Shown here: piece after piece, positions 1 through 12,378 of the stretch
Layout: every line of letters begins with the position of its first letter
Numbering within the stretch: the first letter of the stretch is position 1
Assembly: GCF_964340395.1 (NCBI RefSeq)
Contig: NC_135556.1
Span: 13,235,910-13,299,909 of the forward strand
Source of the DNA: Glandiceps talaboti
Lineage: Eukaryota > Hemichordata > Enteropneusta > Spengelidae
Length of the DNA stretch: 64,000 nucleotides
Direction: 5' to 3'
Made by a program: the position numbers and the translations under genes
Notes under the pieces: generated by a model
Database searches by the model: none
The model's input: only the letters and a program-made list of their open reading frames with translations
What the model was told of the DNA's origin: nothing

Positions 1-410
1 AGTTCACACAATTCCTGGAATAATATGACCTTTGACTTGTGTTTAAAAACTGCAGTATTCATACACTTTTTTTCAGCTATGATAATCATAATGATGTTGT
101 TTTAATTCATATTGTAATGTTTGGTTCGATATTTGTGTTAGTCTTGCTCAAGTCAAGGAGATATTCCTGTATGTGTCATGTTATTTATATGAAGTGGTTA
201 GTGTGTGGGATTTCAGAGCCACGTGTAACGGTGTATGCAGGCGTTATTGCGAAATTTCCTAGGCTATATCGGGGTGGGGGGGGGGGGGGGTGGCGACGAC
301 TTGAAGCCTGCAGTGCAAAATTTGTATTAATCTTGTTTTAGAAATAATTACAATGTATTAATGTCACCACAAAAAAGTGAATAGGTTAAAGAGAAAGAGA
401 GAAATCTCTA

Positions 411-675
<265 letters not shown>

Positions 676-799
676 ATTGTGTGTGTAATTTGTAAACAAA
701 CAAACCGTTGTGTTAGATGAAAAAATATTTTGCTGCCTAAATGAAAATCTATTATATTTGTGATTTGGTAGTAAATTATGTTTGTATTAAATTTCTCAG

Positions 800-950
800 G
801 TCATTCTTTTTGTCAAATCTGTGACATGCCAACAAGATTGTAATGGCTATCAAATAGAAGATATCGATGGAAACACTCTTTGTATGAACTGTACACAGTG
901 TCCACCAGGACAAGGTGTAGAAAAAGAATGTACAAATAATTCAGATACAG
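800..950 (+). CDS. Gene A exon: CRD1
   Basis: Acceptor tttctcag|G at 799/800 and donor ACAG|gtaatt at 950/951. The exon opens in phase 0 and closes in phase 1 (50 codons plus one base). It encodes the end of a hydrophobic stretch (VILFV), probably the tail of the signal peptide, then CRD1 with C14, C28, C31, C34 and C44; the sixth cysteine comes from the next exon. N30 (NCT) and N46/N47 are possible N-glycosylation sites. Confidence 0.8.
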
Positions 951-3900
951 GTAATTTTAATGGAGAATTCTACTCCAGGAAATAAAGGTATTTTTGTAAA
1001 CTTTGGATCATAGACTTATTTTATGATTTTACATCAGGCGTGATTGTCAAGAAATCTGAAGTTGAAATTATTGCCCATCAATTGTTTACTGGCAGCCCTT
1101 TGTAGCAGTCGCATGTTGTCTCATCTGGCCTAATGGTTGAACACTGCATTTTCATAAGTATGGAACACATGCACATTGAATATTCATGAGTTGCCTTGTG
1201 GTGTGTTGCCTAGAACATTTACGTAGTTTCCACACATGATTTGATTCTGCATTTGTTCTTTGCTCATGAATATTCAGTGTTCGACCATTGTATATTTATG
1301 AGGCTAGCCCCCTGAAACAATGTGCGACTGCTAATAGAGCAACTAAACAATAGATGGCCAATAATTTTATTTTAATTTAACTGTATTTCTTGGCAATCGT
1401 ACGTAATGTAAGTCATGTAAAATTATATAATGACTCTCTAGAACCCTAGGTTTACAAAAATTCCTTTATTTGCCTGGAGTTGCGTTCTCCTTCAATATCA
1501 GTAGATTACTTGAGTTATTGAAGTGATTGAAAATTGAAATCCAATACAACAAAGTAGCCAACTCCAGAACTCCTTAACTATGTCTACTGGACAGGTTGGC
1601 CTGAAATTTGGTTGGGGTGTTCTTTGGGATGTGTAGATGAAGATTTGTTCATATCATGGTGATTCTGTCAGTGATATGCAAATTACGTATAGAAATTTAA
1701 CTCTTTGATTAAAATATTTAAATTTCACAACTACTGGGCAGATCGCACGAAGATTTAATGGAGATGTACCTTGAGATGTGTAGATGAAGAAGTATTGACA
1801 ACAGGATGTGCAGTGATAGGCAAATGAGGTCTAAAAATCTCACTTTTGGTCAAAAACTTCTATCTCGATTAGTACCTGATGGATGGTGCTGAAATTAATA
1901 GGGATGTTATTTTTCAGATATTGTTGAACACACACATTGACACAACTGACCCTAGTAACCATGACCATGCCCTTAGCAACAGCCATTGCCAGTATATTTT
2001 GCAAAAGTAACAGGGATGGGTAGGTAAGCAGATAAACGTTCAAAAAATGTATGCAAATATGCCTAGCAACTAGACCACACCAATAGCAACAGTTAAATGA
2101 TGATGTATATTATAAAGATAAAACAGGGATGGGTAGGCAAGTGAATAGACAGACTGCCCATAGTAACTGTCAAATAATGATGTGTATTGCAAAGATATGG
2201 GTAGGCATGTGCATAAACTTTTTAAGAAAAAGATCCCATGTTTGCCTATCAACAAGACCATGCCCCTAGCAACAGCCAAACAGATGTATATATTGAAAAG
2301 ATAGCAGGGTTGGTTGCACAAGTGGACATATATCCAAAAAAGGTATTACAATTTGCATATGTCTACCTACCAACAAGACTATGGTGATAGCAACAAAATG
2401 ATGGTGTATATGGCAAAGGTAACAACAGGGGGAGTACAGGCAAGTAGATAAATATTTTGATAAATGACAAATTCACACAGCACCCAAGAAACTGCACATA
2501 GCAACAGTAAAATGATGTTGCGTATTACATAGGTAACAACAAGAAGGATGGATTTACATGCATGGTAAACATTTTTTTATTACAAATTATCAAACTTTTT
2601 ATTGGTACCTACAACTCCATTGGTGCTATTTTTGACACAAGGACAAAGTTCACTTGTGAAGAAAATGTCGTTCATAATTCATACACATTTCTGCTCAGAA
2701 ACATCATTTTAATTTAAATTTGAGTGTAAATAATAATAATAATAATAATAATAATTTATTTATAAAGCGTCAGAATCCACAAAAAATGTGATCAAAGATG
2801 CTGTAAGCAATTCATACAATACAAATATCAGTTAAAAAGCAGTTTTAAAAAGTAAAGTTTTAACATTGGATTTAAAAGCAGATAAGGTAGGTGACTGACG
2901 TAGTTACTGGTTAGGTTTTTGTATCACGTGTATGATGAGACTCAAAGGTGAATATGTACTGAAGTACCTCAGAGTTCAGTTGTGCTAAAAATGTACATTT
3001 AGTCTCCTAGGAGTCCTAGCAACTACGAAACTGCACATATCACACAAATGTAGTAATAGCCACAATTTGAGTTACATTGTTCCAGCTAGTAATGGGTGGA
3101 CTGAATATCTGTAATTTTAAAAATGACGAAACAAGATTTTGAAGTATGTTTGACAAGATCTCCCACATATTTTTATTTCCAGTTTGTAGACCATGTGTCC
3201 AAGGTGAGACATATTCATCAATGTACAGTGCTGTGAGAGATTGTGAACCTTGCACTCACTGTTCTCCTCATCAAGAGCTCATTAACACTTGTATAGTCAC
3301 CCAGAATGCAAGATGTGGAAACTGTTACATCGGTAAGTACATTAGTTTAGCCCCAACAGGTGATGCTTGTTTGTACCTTGACCTTGACCACCATCTTCAA
3401 GGTCAAAGAACACATTGCTCATTAACTGATGAAGTTTTGTACCTATAGATCCCATTCAAGTGTCTGCATCTATGTTTATTGAGTTAAGCTTTCAGCTGGA
3501 CACTGAAGCTTTGACCTTGACCTTTATCTTCAAGGTCAAATACTAAATTGATCAATAACTTTAAAAGCTTTGTACTCTGAGACTCCATTAAAGTGTGTAC
3601 ACCCACCCACATTATTAGAAGTATGCTTTCTATTCAGACATTGACATTTGACCTTGACCTTCATCTTCAAGGTCGAATTTAAATTTACCCAATAACTTTG
3701 CCCTACAAGAACTTGCTGGGGAGTATGTATTCTGCAAAGGCTTGCAATTTGAAGACTTTTGTATCTGTACAAAAGTTTTGTTTAGGAACAGTATTTTGAT
3801 AAGTTTTATATTATGCTCTATTATGTCAAAGTAACAACATCTGCACAAGCTAGAGTACACTGTGCTTTATTTTTTGCAACCTGTACATGCATGACCGTAA

Positions 3901-6900
3901 TAAGACCACAATATTGATTTTCTAAAGATCCTTTGTGTGTAATTTATGGTAGAAATGTTTGTACTCCATATAATTTGCATACAGGTGACAACTAAAAGTC
4001 TAGAGGCCATCCGTGGTACAGTCGAGAGGTTGTCCATTAAGAGAGATCTTGAGGTTGGATGCCACTGATAGCCGATAGATTACAACTTTCCCAGACTTGT
4101 GTATAAAATGAACAACATGAACTCTACATGAGAGTGCACTGACCATCTGTTTCCGTGTTTTTATAGAAGTAGGTCACCTGATATAGAGGTTTCAGTCACA
4201 GAGGCTAAGAAGGGAGTTCATTTAGGCTTTAAAAAAATAATTGTTTTGTTCCGGTTACCCGACCCCACCTAGCTTTTCACTGCTGACCCTAAACTTCTTC
4301 TTTTTTTTTCCATATTTGAGGAAAAAATAGTAAAATTGCAAAAAAGTCTCACAAGAAATAGAAACTGTCATCAACTTAAAAAGACGATATAAAACTGTTC
4401 TTCCAATCTGTAATGTCTGTAAGTCTGATAAGAAGAAATAAGAGACCATTTGGGAAACAATGGAAAACCTGAACTAGGCATGTACACTCACACATGAAAA
4501 AAAGTATATTATAAAATATAGTAATAAGTCTACCTACCCCACCTATTCTAAAATTGAGCATAATCGGAACCACACAATTTTTTTCATTAGGCCTTATAAC
4601 CAAAGATAAAGTAAAAAGTAAGCCATGAAAAATCAGAAATGTGCCATCAATGTAATCCATCACACAAATTTCAATATAATAACGTCAAAGTTCAAGGTTT
4701 CTGTACTTATTTTTCTGCATTTTTTTGTTTTTTTAAACATTAGTATTCTTTTTACACTACAAGATAATAATGTTCAGCCATATCAGGCCTCTCATCCATT
4801 ACAATAGGGTTAGGGACTTCGAACATATTTACAGTGAGTGCTGGCTGATAGCGTGACATGAATGTTGATCTTACCGACTATATTTGTAAATCATACTTAA
4901 ATCATGATCCTAAAAATACAACTTTGTCGTCTGAGCAAGTAATCATCTTTAGAAGTATGTTATTAATTATTCATCTTGGCTCTGAATGATTGTAGTGTTG
5001 ATTTTATATCCAGTGTTGATACATTCCTAAAAATCTCCCTTTAAAGATCATATGTTATATATAAAAAACATCATACACGTTGGCAACTACTCAAATTGGC
5101 AAACATTTGGCAAGCATACTAGGCATTATTATTTGAACCTTCGTACTTAGACTGTAAGATTACGTCATGTTGTTCACCCCTATCAAGCTATGAGTGGTGA
5201 TGGCTGATAGCATGACACGAATGTCTGTATCTTATACAGACCACTTCATATTACACCAGTATAATATTATAAACAGATAATTTTCGCACAGAGCTTTTTA
5301 GGGCTATAATTTTAATTCACACAATTACCAGTTTCAGTGCTTTTAGACTAAAATTCATGAATGATCAATAAATTTACTAAAAAAGTGAGTGGGAGACTAT
5401 AAAGTGGGCGAGAACTTAAGTAGGAGTAGATGGTATGTTGTGGATGTACTTAAAAAAAATATGGTTACTACGTGTACATTAGAGTCATCCTGAATTATGA
5501 CTTCGACATTCTTTTTATAGCATTCATTTCCGGTGTTTTATGTGGGTGAGGGTTTTAAATACCAGTATACATATGGTGTCAAATATATTCAATTTGGTAA
5601 TACAAAAAATACTTCTAAATGTGGTCACCTTTAACATTACCCGTATTATATTGTGTCTGTGAATTATTAGCGTACATTGAATTTACATGTTGTCATGGCC
5701 TGAGTCATCCAAAGAGAATGACAAATGCCTTAATCATTGAATTGTGGGTTTTTAACTAGGGGCAGATAATTTTATTCAGAATTCCCATATAATATGACAA
5801 GTTTTTGTCATATTTGAAATTTATTTACTTTCAATTGTGTTAAAAAGTGGGGAAACATCTTTTTGCTGTAGACAGCAAATGTTTTTCATATCACATGAAG
5901 ACACAAAGGTATTATTTACTAGGAGAAGTACATCCACTAAGTTACTAATTGGCATGCCTAGTTATTTTATTTCAGTTCAAATCACTAAACAGTGTTTTTC
6001 TGACGTCCATGTCTTAGTTCAGATTTTTAACAGTATAGCTATTACCTAGCACCTTATTGGCAGTCTAAGTCTGATGCTATCCTAGGCATTGAATCATCTT
6101 TTCAAGTGAGGCGAGATCTTGAGATTTGATATCACACATACCAATAGCAACTACATGTTAGACTAGCTGGTACATGTAGACTTGACAGCAACTAGACTGA
6201 GTTTTGATACCACAGATAGCAACTAGACTTAGTCTAGTTAATGATACTAATAAGTAGCAATACTTTATACGGTTTTGTCAGAGACCAGATCTATTTAAAT
6301 ACTTACTTGCTAGTCTTTCTGTTCTATTTGTGTAATATAGCATCTGTCACATATAAATGATGGAGCAGCTGGCATTAAGTTTGATTATACATATGAAAGA
6401 TTTTTTCCAAAATCTGATCACAGCAGTTTCAAATCTCAAGATATCTTGACCTGTGAGCCAATTAAGCCACAAATAGCCAGGCTGAGCCTCTAGACTATAA
6501 CCATAGTAAACATGTAGCTACAGCAGGTAATTGGTTTGAAAATGGTAAAGTTCATGGTCTGGCCTCACCCTGTATATGCTGTATGCTAAATGTGGATGGA
6601 AATTGTTTGACACAGCAATGCCTGCCAAGACGTCAGAAATTCTTGCACGTCCACCAAATGTTTATAAGGTTTAAGACATTCTTAAATGTAAGCACTCCAT
6701 TCATTTTTAACATATTTGCTTACTGTTATACTGTTACAATGTATGAATGTGGCTGTGTTTTCATACTGAATATCATATTTATCAGTGAAACACATACACT
6801 CTCAATACACTTTTTGGAAAAAAATTATGAAAATTCCATTTATTGATAATGAATGCTAAATGAGTCTGTAGTGAAGTCTAAGTTAAAAAAGAAAATACCA

Positions 6901-9900
6901 TATGTATGACTAAATATATGAGAACAAGATGGATTGGTAAATTTAGACAAACTGAAGAGTGAATCATGCTCATTTTATGTTTCGCACACTCCCTATACAC
7001 ATTATCTATGAATCATTTGTAATTGAGAATTTTTTATTATTGAATTTATTAGTAATATTGTACATATATTTCTCATTTGAATATCATAAGAGAATATGGT
7101 GTCATAAAGTCTGACATTATGCTGACCTTATACACACACAACCTTTATGTGACATGCAATCATGTCTCTCTTACACTTCGTACATAATATAGATAATCAT
7201 AGACTCTCTCACAGTCCTTGGGAGCATCGCTATTGGCTGTTTTGTATGTACCGATATCTACCTCATAATTGTACTAGAATATCCTTGTACTGTGGGCCCT
7301 CATCCACTACGTACGGCTAATCATTTGTTGACTTGTTATTGCGATGCACCACAGTAAACAACAAATGATTAGCCCTATGTAGTCGATGAGGGCCCACAGC
7401 CAAGGAGTACAATTATGCAGTGAAGATATCGGTACATACAAAACAGCCCAATGATCAGTGCATGGATACCATTTCATCAGCTTATCGGCGAGTTCACCAT
7501 TATACATGTAATATGGTGTTTACTGAATATTTATAGCATTATGTAAACAAAAATACTGTAATTAATTGCCAGGAGGAGTTGTTTGATTGATTTCAGAGTT
7601 AAAGTTTGATATCTGCAAGAGACTGTGAAATTCACAGTTTGGTTACTAAAGTGCATTCTGGGTAATATCCAACTGATATTCGGAATTGCTTAAAAGACAA
7701 CTTGGGTCCAGTCAGGGTTATTTCTACTTTTGTTTATTTCTGTTATTAACTTAAATATGACTTTGGGAAATAAAATAACATCTTGGTAACTTCAATACTC
7801 GAAGTTTGAAATCTTGAAAATAAGCCAATATACTGCACTGGGGTGGGGGGTGGGGGGGTTGGGTTGCTGTTTTATCACCTAAAGGTATATGTTAGTTGAT
7901 AGTAGTAATCAATACAAGTGAACAAACTAAAGCCATAAAGAAGTCTGAGTGGATTTTTCTTTTAACTCATTGGAAGACCAAAGATCATGTCCTAGACGAC
8001 GTTTGAATTACCAACACAGTGTACATCACTAGAAATCATTGGAAAATACTATTTTGTCACTTGCTTGAACAGTATTTGATTTGAATTCTAATTTTGTTTG
8101 TTGATGTGTCAGTGATGATAGTTTAAATTGTGACTGCTTTTGTCTAGTAAATTATTAAAATAGGATCAAACAGTGTACTATTTTTTTTCACAAGTGACCC
8201 GACCTACATTGCACTTAGTACTCATTTCATTGGTTGTCATATAGAAAGGGATACAGCTATTATGAATACAGACATTATCATGCATATTCATGATTTAGGG
8301 TCATCGTAAGTTCAGACTCTGACATGTATTGGCCCCCAGTTCATTCACCCATACAGGAGATTAATTAGCCTAGCTAATTCTAGTCTACTACATGTAGATC
8401 TGAACACATGATGTTTAGCACAATATCTACCCTGGGCATTTTGCTTTGCATCTCTCTCATATACATCGTTTATCATATTGCAAGCCATTTGCTCACAAAG
8501 TAGAGATTCAGTTACTGTAGTGAATTTAATGTTGACTCAGTGTAAAGTTTTATTTTATAGCACTATATTTTTTTTAATTTAGTTTCACTTTCATTTTCTA
8601 CATGAACAGGTGAACGGTTTCTCATGACAAAATTATATCTCAAGTTGGTCATATTCTATTTCCATGGTTAATAGATTTTCACATTTTGTAACTGTTTTCC
8701 ATGAAATAACACCATGGCAGGTTATATATCGTCCACTGAATATATTGCAGCTCCTTCTTAGACACTTAAAGCAAAGTATTAAATTTGATATGCTTAGATT
8801 CTAGCCTAGTTCTGATGTAGTAAGTGTTCTGGTTCTCGTGTACATAAATCAGTCACTTAACAAGTGGCAACAACGAACATCAAGATGATGACTAAAAATT
8901 CCCAAACTAAAATTACATATTACCCTTTCTCAAGATTGCTAAACTTTAACAATTCTGCTATTCTAACTTTCTGATATTTAGGTTAAAATCCATCTAGACC
9001 TCTGTGAAATCTCGCTGGTTTACAACTCTTGGCAAATATATATGTCAGACAAAATGGTTCATATGCTATCTCTGACGTCATATATCAAATTACCCTGATA
9101 GTTGAGCCTTCAGTTTTTCTAAGACAGACACAAACAAACTATTGTCACAACATGTTGATACAACAGTGATAAGCTATTGAATCGATGTTGGTTTAATTAT
9201 AGTCTCAGTACAGTAGGGAGACATTTAGTTTATTTAGAGTTCCATGAACTTGCAGTGCTGTTTTGGGACTTCCAATGTTTACACTATGTTGACCACAGGG
9301 TGATTAGTAGAATTGCACAACAGAGGAACCGCTATCACCCACTTGTGTAATCTACCACATTGAAGAACAATAGATTTAGTTTGCCTTTATCTTAGTAAAT
9401 CAAAAGGCTGGATTACCAATGTCATATATGAAAACTCCTTCTCTAACACTTACAGGTTACTTCAAGAATGAGTTGACAGATATGTGTGAGGAGTGCAGTT
9501 ACTGCTTTGAGAGTATATCTTACTACCAGAAAGACTGTGACGTAAAAGGAGTGCCTGCCAGGTTCCATTGTATGGCTATCAGAAATACACCATACCCCCC
9601 TCCACCAAGATATACAACAGTTCATACACACACAAGTGTTACTTTACAGTCAACTTCCCCTTCGCCTAGATATATAACCCCTGATGAAGGTAAAATAAAG
9701 GTTATGTCTTCAAAGCTATACCACTATGGGAGAACCATTTGATCTGGGGGGGGGGGGACGGTTATGGCATAGGACAAATTTGTCCTATCACTGTGACAGC
9801 AATTGTCAGTCCTGCATCAAATTATTTTTTTCCATATGCAGAAGCAATGCAACATTTTTTTTCTAGGTTACCAATTTTGTAGCACATCGCAACAATTTTT

Positions 9901-12246
9901 TTTTTTACTTCTGTCTGTTGGAACATTTTTTTTACTCGAGCCATTTTTTTTTCTCCTTAACCTGTCAACAATTTTTTTCCCCAATATCCTCCTCCCACCC
10001 CCAGAAATGAAATGGTTCTCCCCTTAGTGTTATTTCCTGTGGATATTTGTCATATTGCCCATTTAAAATATGTGCATGTTATTGAAAAGATGCATCTATA
10101 GAAAAATGATATTTTCAAGGTATGTTACCATTTTGTAAATTTTAATTTGTAATATTTTGTATGGTTGTATTGTGTACTATATTAACAATATCACAATGAA
10201 GTATTTGAATATCATTGACATCTTAGCCAATCAACAACACCGTCAAATGAATATCATTGACATCTTAGCCAATCAACAACACTGTCACATGAATATCATT
10301 GACATCTTAGCCAATCAACAACACTGTCACATGAATATCATTGACATCTTAGCCAATCAACAACACTGTCACATGAATATCATTGACATCTTAGCCAATC
10401 AACAACACTGTCACATGAATATCATTGACATCTTAGCCAATCAACAACAGTCACATGAATATCATTGACATCTTAGCCAATCAACAACAGTCACATGAAT
10501 ATCATTGACATCTTAGCCAATCAACAACAGTCACATGAATATCATTGACATCTTAGCCAATCAACAACAGTCACATGAATATCATTGACATCTTAGCCAA
10601 TCAACAACACTGTCACATGAATATCATTGACATCTTAGCCAATCAACAACACTGCCACATGAATATCATTGACATCTTAGCCAATCAACAACACTGTCAC
10701 ATGAATATCATTGACATCTTAGCCAATCAACAACACCGTCACATGAATATCATTGACATCTTAGCCAATCAACAACACTGTCACATGAATATCATTGACA
10801 TCTTAGCCAATCAACAACAGTCACATGAATATCATTGACATCTTAGCCAATCAACAACACCGTCACATGAATATCATTGACATCTTAGCCAATCGACAAC
10901 ACTGTCACATGAATATCATAGACATCTTAGCCAATCAACAACACTGTCACATGAATATCATTGACATCTTAGCCAATCAACAACACCGTCACATGAATAT
11001 CATTGACATCTTAGCCAATCAACAACACCGTCACATGAATATCATTGACATCTTAGCCAATCAACAACACCGTCACATGAATATCATTGACATCTTAGCC
11101 AATCAACAACACTGTCACATGAATATCATTGACATCTTAGCCAATCGACAACACTGTCACATGAATATCATTGACATCTGAGCCAATCAACAACAGTCAC
11201 AATGAATATCATTGACATCTTAGCCAATCGACAACACTGTCACATGAATATCATTGACATCTTAGCCAATCGACAACACTGTCACATGAATATCATTGAC
11301 ATCTGAGCCAATCAACAACAGTCACAATGAATATCATTGACATCTTAGCCAATCAACAACACTGTCACATGAATATTAATGCATTCTCTATATGAAATGA
11401 TAAAGAATTTATTGTTGCTTACTTATTATTTTCATGGCAGATATCTCGACACCTGGTTACAATATAACAACTGCAAGATCACCACAGTCTAGTGGAATGT
11501 CAACATTCATCAATCCAACACTTGTTCCAATATATCCAGCTAACACAAACACTTTAGCTCTCATCCTTATTGGTATTTTTGCTGCCCTTTTAGTTATTGT
11601 ATTATTTTTTGTATTCCGAGCGGATTGTTGTAAGAAGAAAATACTCGTTATTCTCAGAAAAAAGTCAGATCAACAAATATTGAGTGCAACAGATCCAGTG
11701 GAAGTAGAACATACGGATGACAGCACAATTTGCGTACTAAATGATGAAGCCACACCAAACCAAACAGACACCCTCAATGTACAAAGCGAGGGCCCGCAGA
11801 GACAAAACAGTGGTGAGTCAGGCTACAGCAGTGAGAGAAATGATGTTACTGAAGATAATGACGACCCTGCAGAAACAGATGCAGAAAATAGCCACATGAG
11901 TCAGAGTGAACTGGTAGATGACGATGGGTCCCTACCTCTGCTGAGAAATCCATCAGACCAGGCTGGCAACGTCGGTAACCATGAACAACAACTCGGAAAT
12001 GAATCTTTATATTTCGAGTCTACCAAAGATAAAGTTAATGCATACTTCAGTAACAGACAAGCAGATGTTCCCAGTATCAGTGGTTATGCTAGTAACGATA
12101 GCGCACCAATACCAAGTATTTATGTCCACACAGTGGAAATTGACAAAGAAAACGATGAAAGATCTGATAAAGAACCACTTGTTAGAAATCAAGAAGCTGA
12201 AGATAACCAGCCTAGAAATAAGAAAAAAATTAATAAAATCTGTTAA
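800..12246 (+). CDS. Gene A: EDAR/TROY-like TNF receptor superfamily member (5' partial, spliced)
   Basis: Spliced gene; exons 800-950, 3183-3332, 9456-9689 and 11441-12246 join in phase 1 to give 446 visible residues plus stop. Three complete TNFR cysteine-rich domains are seen, each with six cysteines: C14-C52, C55-C95 and C98-C139. A Pro/Ser/Thr-rich stalk follows, then a TM helix at about residues 217-238, a CCKKK juxtamembrane basic stretch and a roughly 208-residue acidic Ser-rich tail. The CRD pattern and spacing resemble the EDAR/XEDAR/TROY branch of the family (from memory, no search run). No DD is encoded, as in TROY, so any signalling would go through short motifs such as TRAF-binding sites; I see no strict consensus. 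A signal-peptide exon must lie upstream of 800, probably outside the window. Type I plasma membrane receptor by inference. Confidence 0.85.
1585..1890. repeat. Two diverged copies of a GGGATGTGTAGATGAAGA repeat
   Basis: CTACTGG-CAG-T...GATGTGTAGATGAAGA...GTGATATGCAAATTA appears at about 1580-1690 and 1730-1840, with a related copy at about 40785-41160 in gene C intron 1. An interspersed repeat of unknown type. Confidence 0.45.
1935..2575. repeat. Imperfect tandem repeat with CCTAGCAAC...ATGATG...GGGATGGGTAGGCAAGT units
   Basis: At least five diverged units of about 100-140 bp in gene A intron 1 share the phrases CAACAAGAC, AGCAACAG..AAATGATG.TGTAT and AGGGATGGGTAGGCAAGT. A similar phrase (CCTAGTAACAATGGTTGTCAAATG) recurs near 53010. 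Confidence 0.6.
2731..2755. repeat. (TAA)n tail
   Basis: AATAATAATAAT repeat followed by TTATTTATAAAGCGTC, the usual look of a SINE/LINE 3' tail in marine invertebrates. The body of the element would lie downstream, about 2756-2830. Confidence 0.6.
3183..3332 (+). CDS. Gene A exon: CRD2
   Basis: Acceptor tttccag|TT at 3182/3183 and donor ATCG|gtaagt at 3332/3333, phase 1 on both sides. It encodes the final cysteine of CRD1 and all of CRD2 (C55, C71, C74, C77, C87, C95), ending in C-G-N-C, which opens CRD3. The C-x2-C-x2-C spacing is the canonical TNFR A1-B2 pattern. Confidence 0.85.
3360..3760. repeat. About 135-bp unit x3 with paired TGACCTTGA / TCAAGGTCA motifs
   Basis: TTGACCTTGACC begins at 3378, 3511 and 3648, each followed 9-10 bases later by TCTTCAAGGTC. 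Sequence between units is also alike (CATTAACTGATGAAG, AGTGTCTGCATC). TCAAGGTCA is the extended half-site of ERR/SF-1 type nuclear receptors. A lone related copy lies at about 13518-13547. It sits at the start of gene A intron 2. Confidence 0.75.
7223..7457. mobile_element. MITE with multi-segment inverted arms
   Basis: Outer arms GCTATTGGCTGTTTTGTATG (from about 7229) and its inverse (to about 7451), inner arms GTGGGCCCTCATC..CTA and GGCTAATCATTTGTTG with their inverses, around a loop of about 30 bp at about 7331-7357. Non-coding; gene A intron 2. Confidence 0.8.
9106..9408. mobile_element. MITE family 1, copy a (CCTTCGGTTT..CTAAGATAGAC ends)
   Basis: About 300 bp, ends just before gene A exon 9456. 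Same family and orientation as 19207-19509. Terminal inverted repeats are approximately CCTTCGGTTTACTAAGATAG, partly decayed here. Confidence 0.8.
9456..9689 (+). CDS. Gene A exon: CRD3 and stalk
   Basis: Acceptor tacag|GTTAC and donor GAAG|gtaaaa, phase 1 on both sides. It encodes the rest of CRD3 (C111, C114, C117, C128, C139) followed by a Pro-rich stalk (PYPPPPRY) with many Thr and Ser residues, typical of an O-glycosylated juxtamembrane stalk. Confidence 0.85.
10207..11370. repeat. 42-bp satellite, about 28 tandem units, in gene A intron 3
   Basis: Each unit starts GAATATCATTGACATCTTAG and continues CCAATCAACAACACTGTCACAT (42 bp); a subset is 40 bp (ACAGTCACAT ending). Unit-to-unit identity is very high with scattered single changes (CTG/CCG, CAA/CGA, CTTAG/CTGAG), suggesting recent expansion. 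Every unit carries a CCAAT box. The 42-bp units read as an open 14-residue peptide, but the 40-bp units break frame, so it is not coding. Confidence 0.95.
11441..12246 (+). CDS. Gene A terminal exon: stalk, TM helix and cytoplasmic tail
   Basis: Acceptor ttcatggcag|AT at 11440/11441 in phase 1; the stop TAA is at 12244-12246. The in-frame ATG at 11434 lies inside the acceptor and is not a start. The exon encodes an NIT glycosylation site, a hydrophobic helix (LALILIGIFAALLVIVLFFV), the basic CCKKK stop-transfer signal and an acidic tail rich in D, E, S and N. There is no DD-like segment. Candidate docking motifs are P-N-Q-T and the SSxYxS-like segment GYSSE, but none is a convincing TRAF site. 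Confidence 0.85.
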
Positions 12247-12317
12247 ACTTAAGTCTTTAAATGCTCAAATCAGTCAAGATTGATTGAGTGTCAAATAACA
12301 TTTTTATTATTACCATA

Positions 12318-12378
12318 CATTGAACTATAGGCATCGCCTATGTGTAGTGTACACATAGGCGATGCCTATAGTTCAATG
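12318..12378 (+). other. Perfect 29-bp stem, 3-nt loop hairpin in the gene A 3' UTR
   Basis: 12318-12346 is exactly complementary to 12350-12378, leaving a GTG loop. It lies 71 bases past the stop codon and before the AATAAA signals, so the mature mRNA would carry it. It could be a minimal MITE, a miRNA-like fold-back or an RNA stability element. Confidence 0.85.

Larger units (their letters stand above)
951..3182 (+). other. Gene A intron 1
   Basis: Phase-1 intron. Besides the repeats listed separately, I see no further exon, RNA gene or conserved motif. Confidence 0.7.
3333..9455 (+). other. Gene A intron 2
   Basis: A 6.1-kb TA-rich intron with the three-unit nuclear-receptor-type repeat at its start, one MITE in the middle and MITE family 1 at its end. 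Between about 3800 and 7200 and between 7460 and 9100 I see nothing beyond low-complexity TA-rich sequence. Confidence 0.65.

Noticed and set aside
10157-11181. Open frames with a 14-residue repeat (MNIIDILANQQHCH)
   Set aside because: Created by the 42-bp satellite; 40-bp units break the frame, stops occur, and it lies inside an intron of gene A.
10207-11370. CRISPR-like array
   Set aside because: Units are contiguous without unique spacers, and the genome is animal.
11434-11440. ATG at 11434 as a gene start
   Set aside because: It is part of the splice acceptor ttcatggcag; the exon begins at 11441 and continues the upstream CRD exons in phase.
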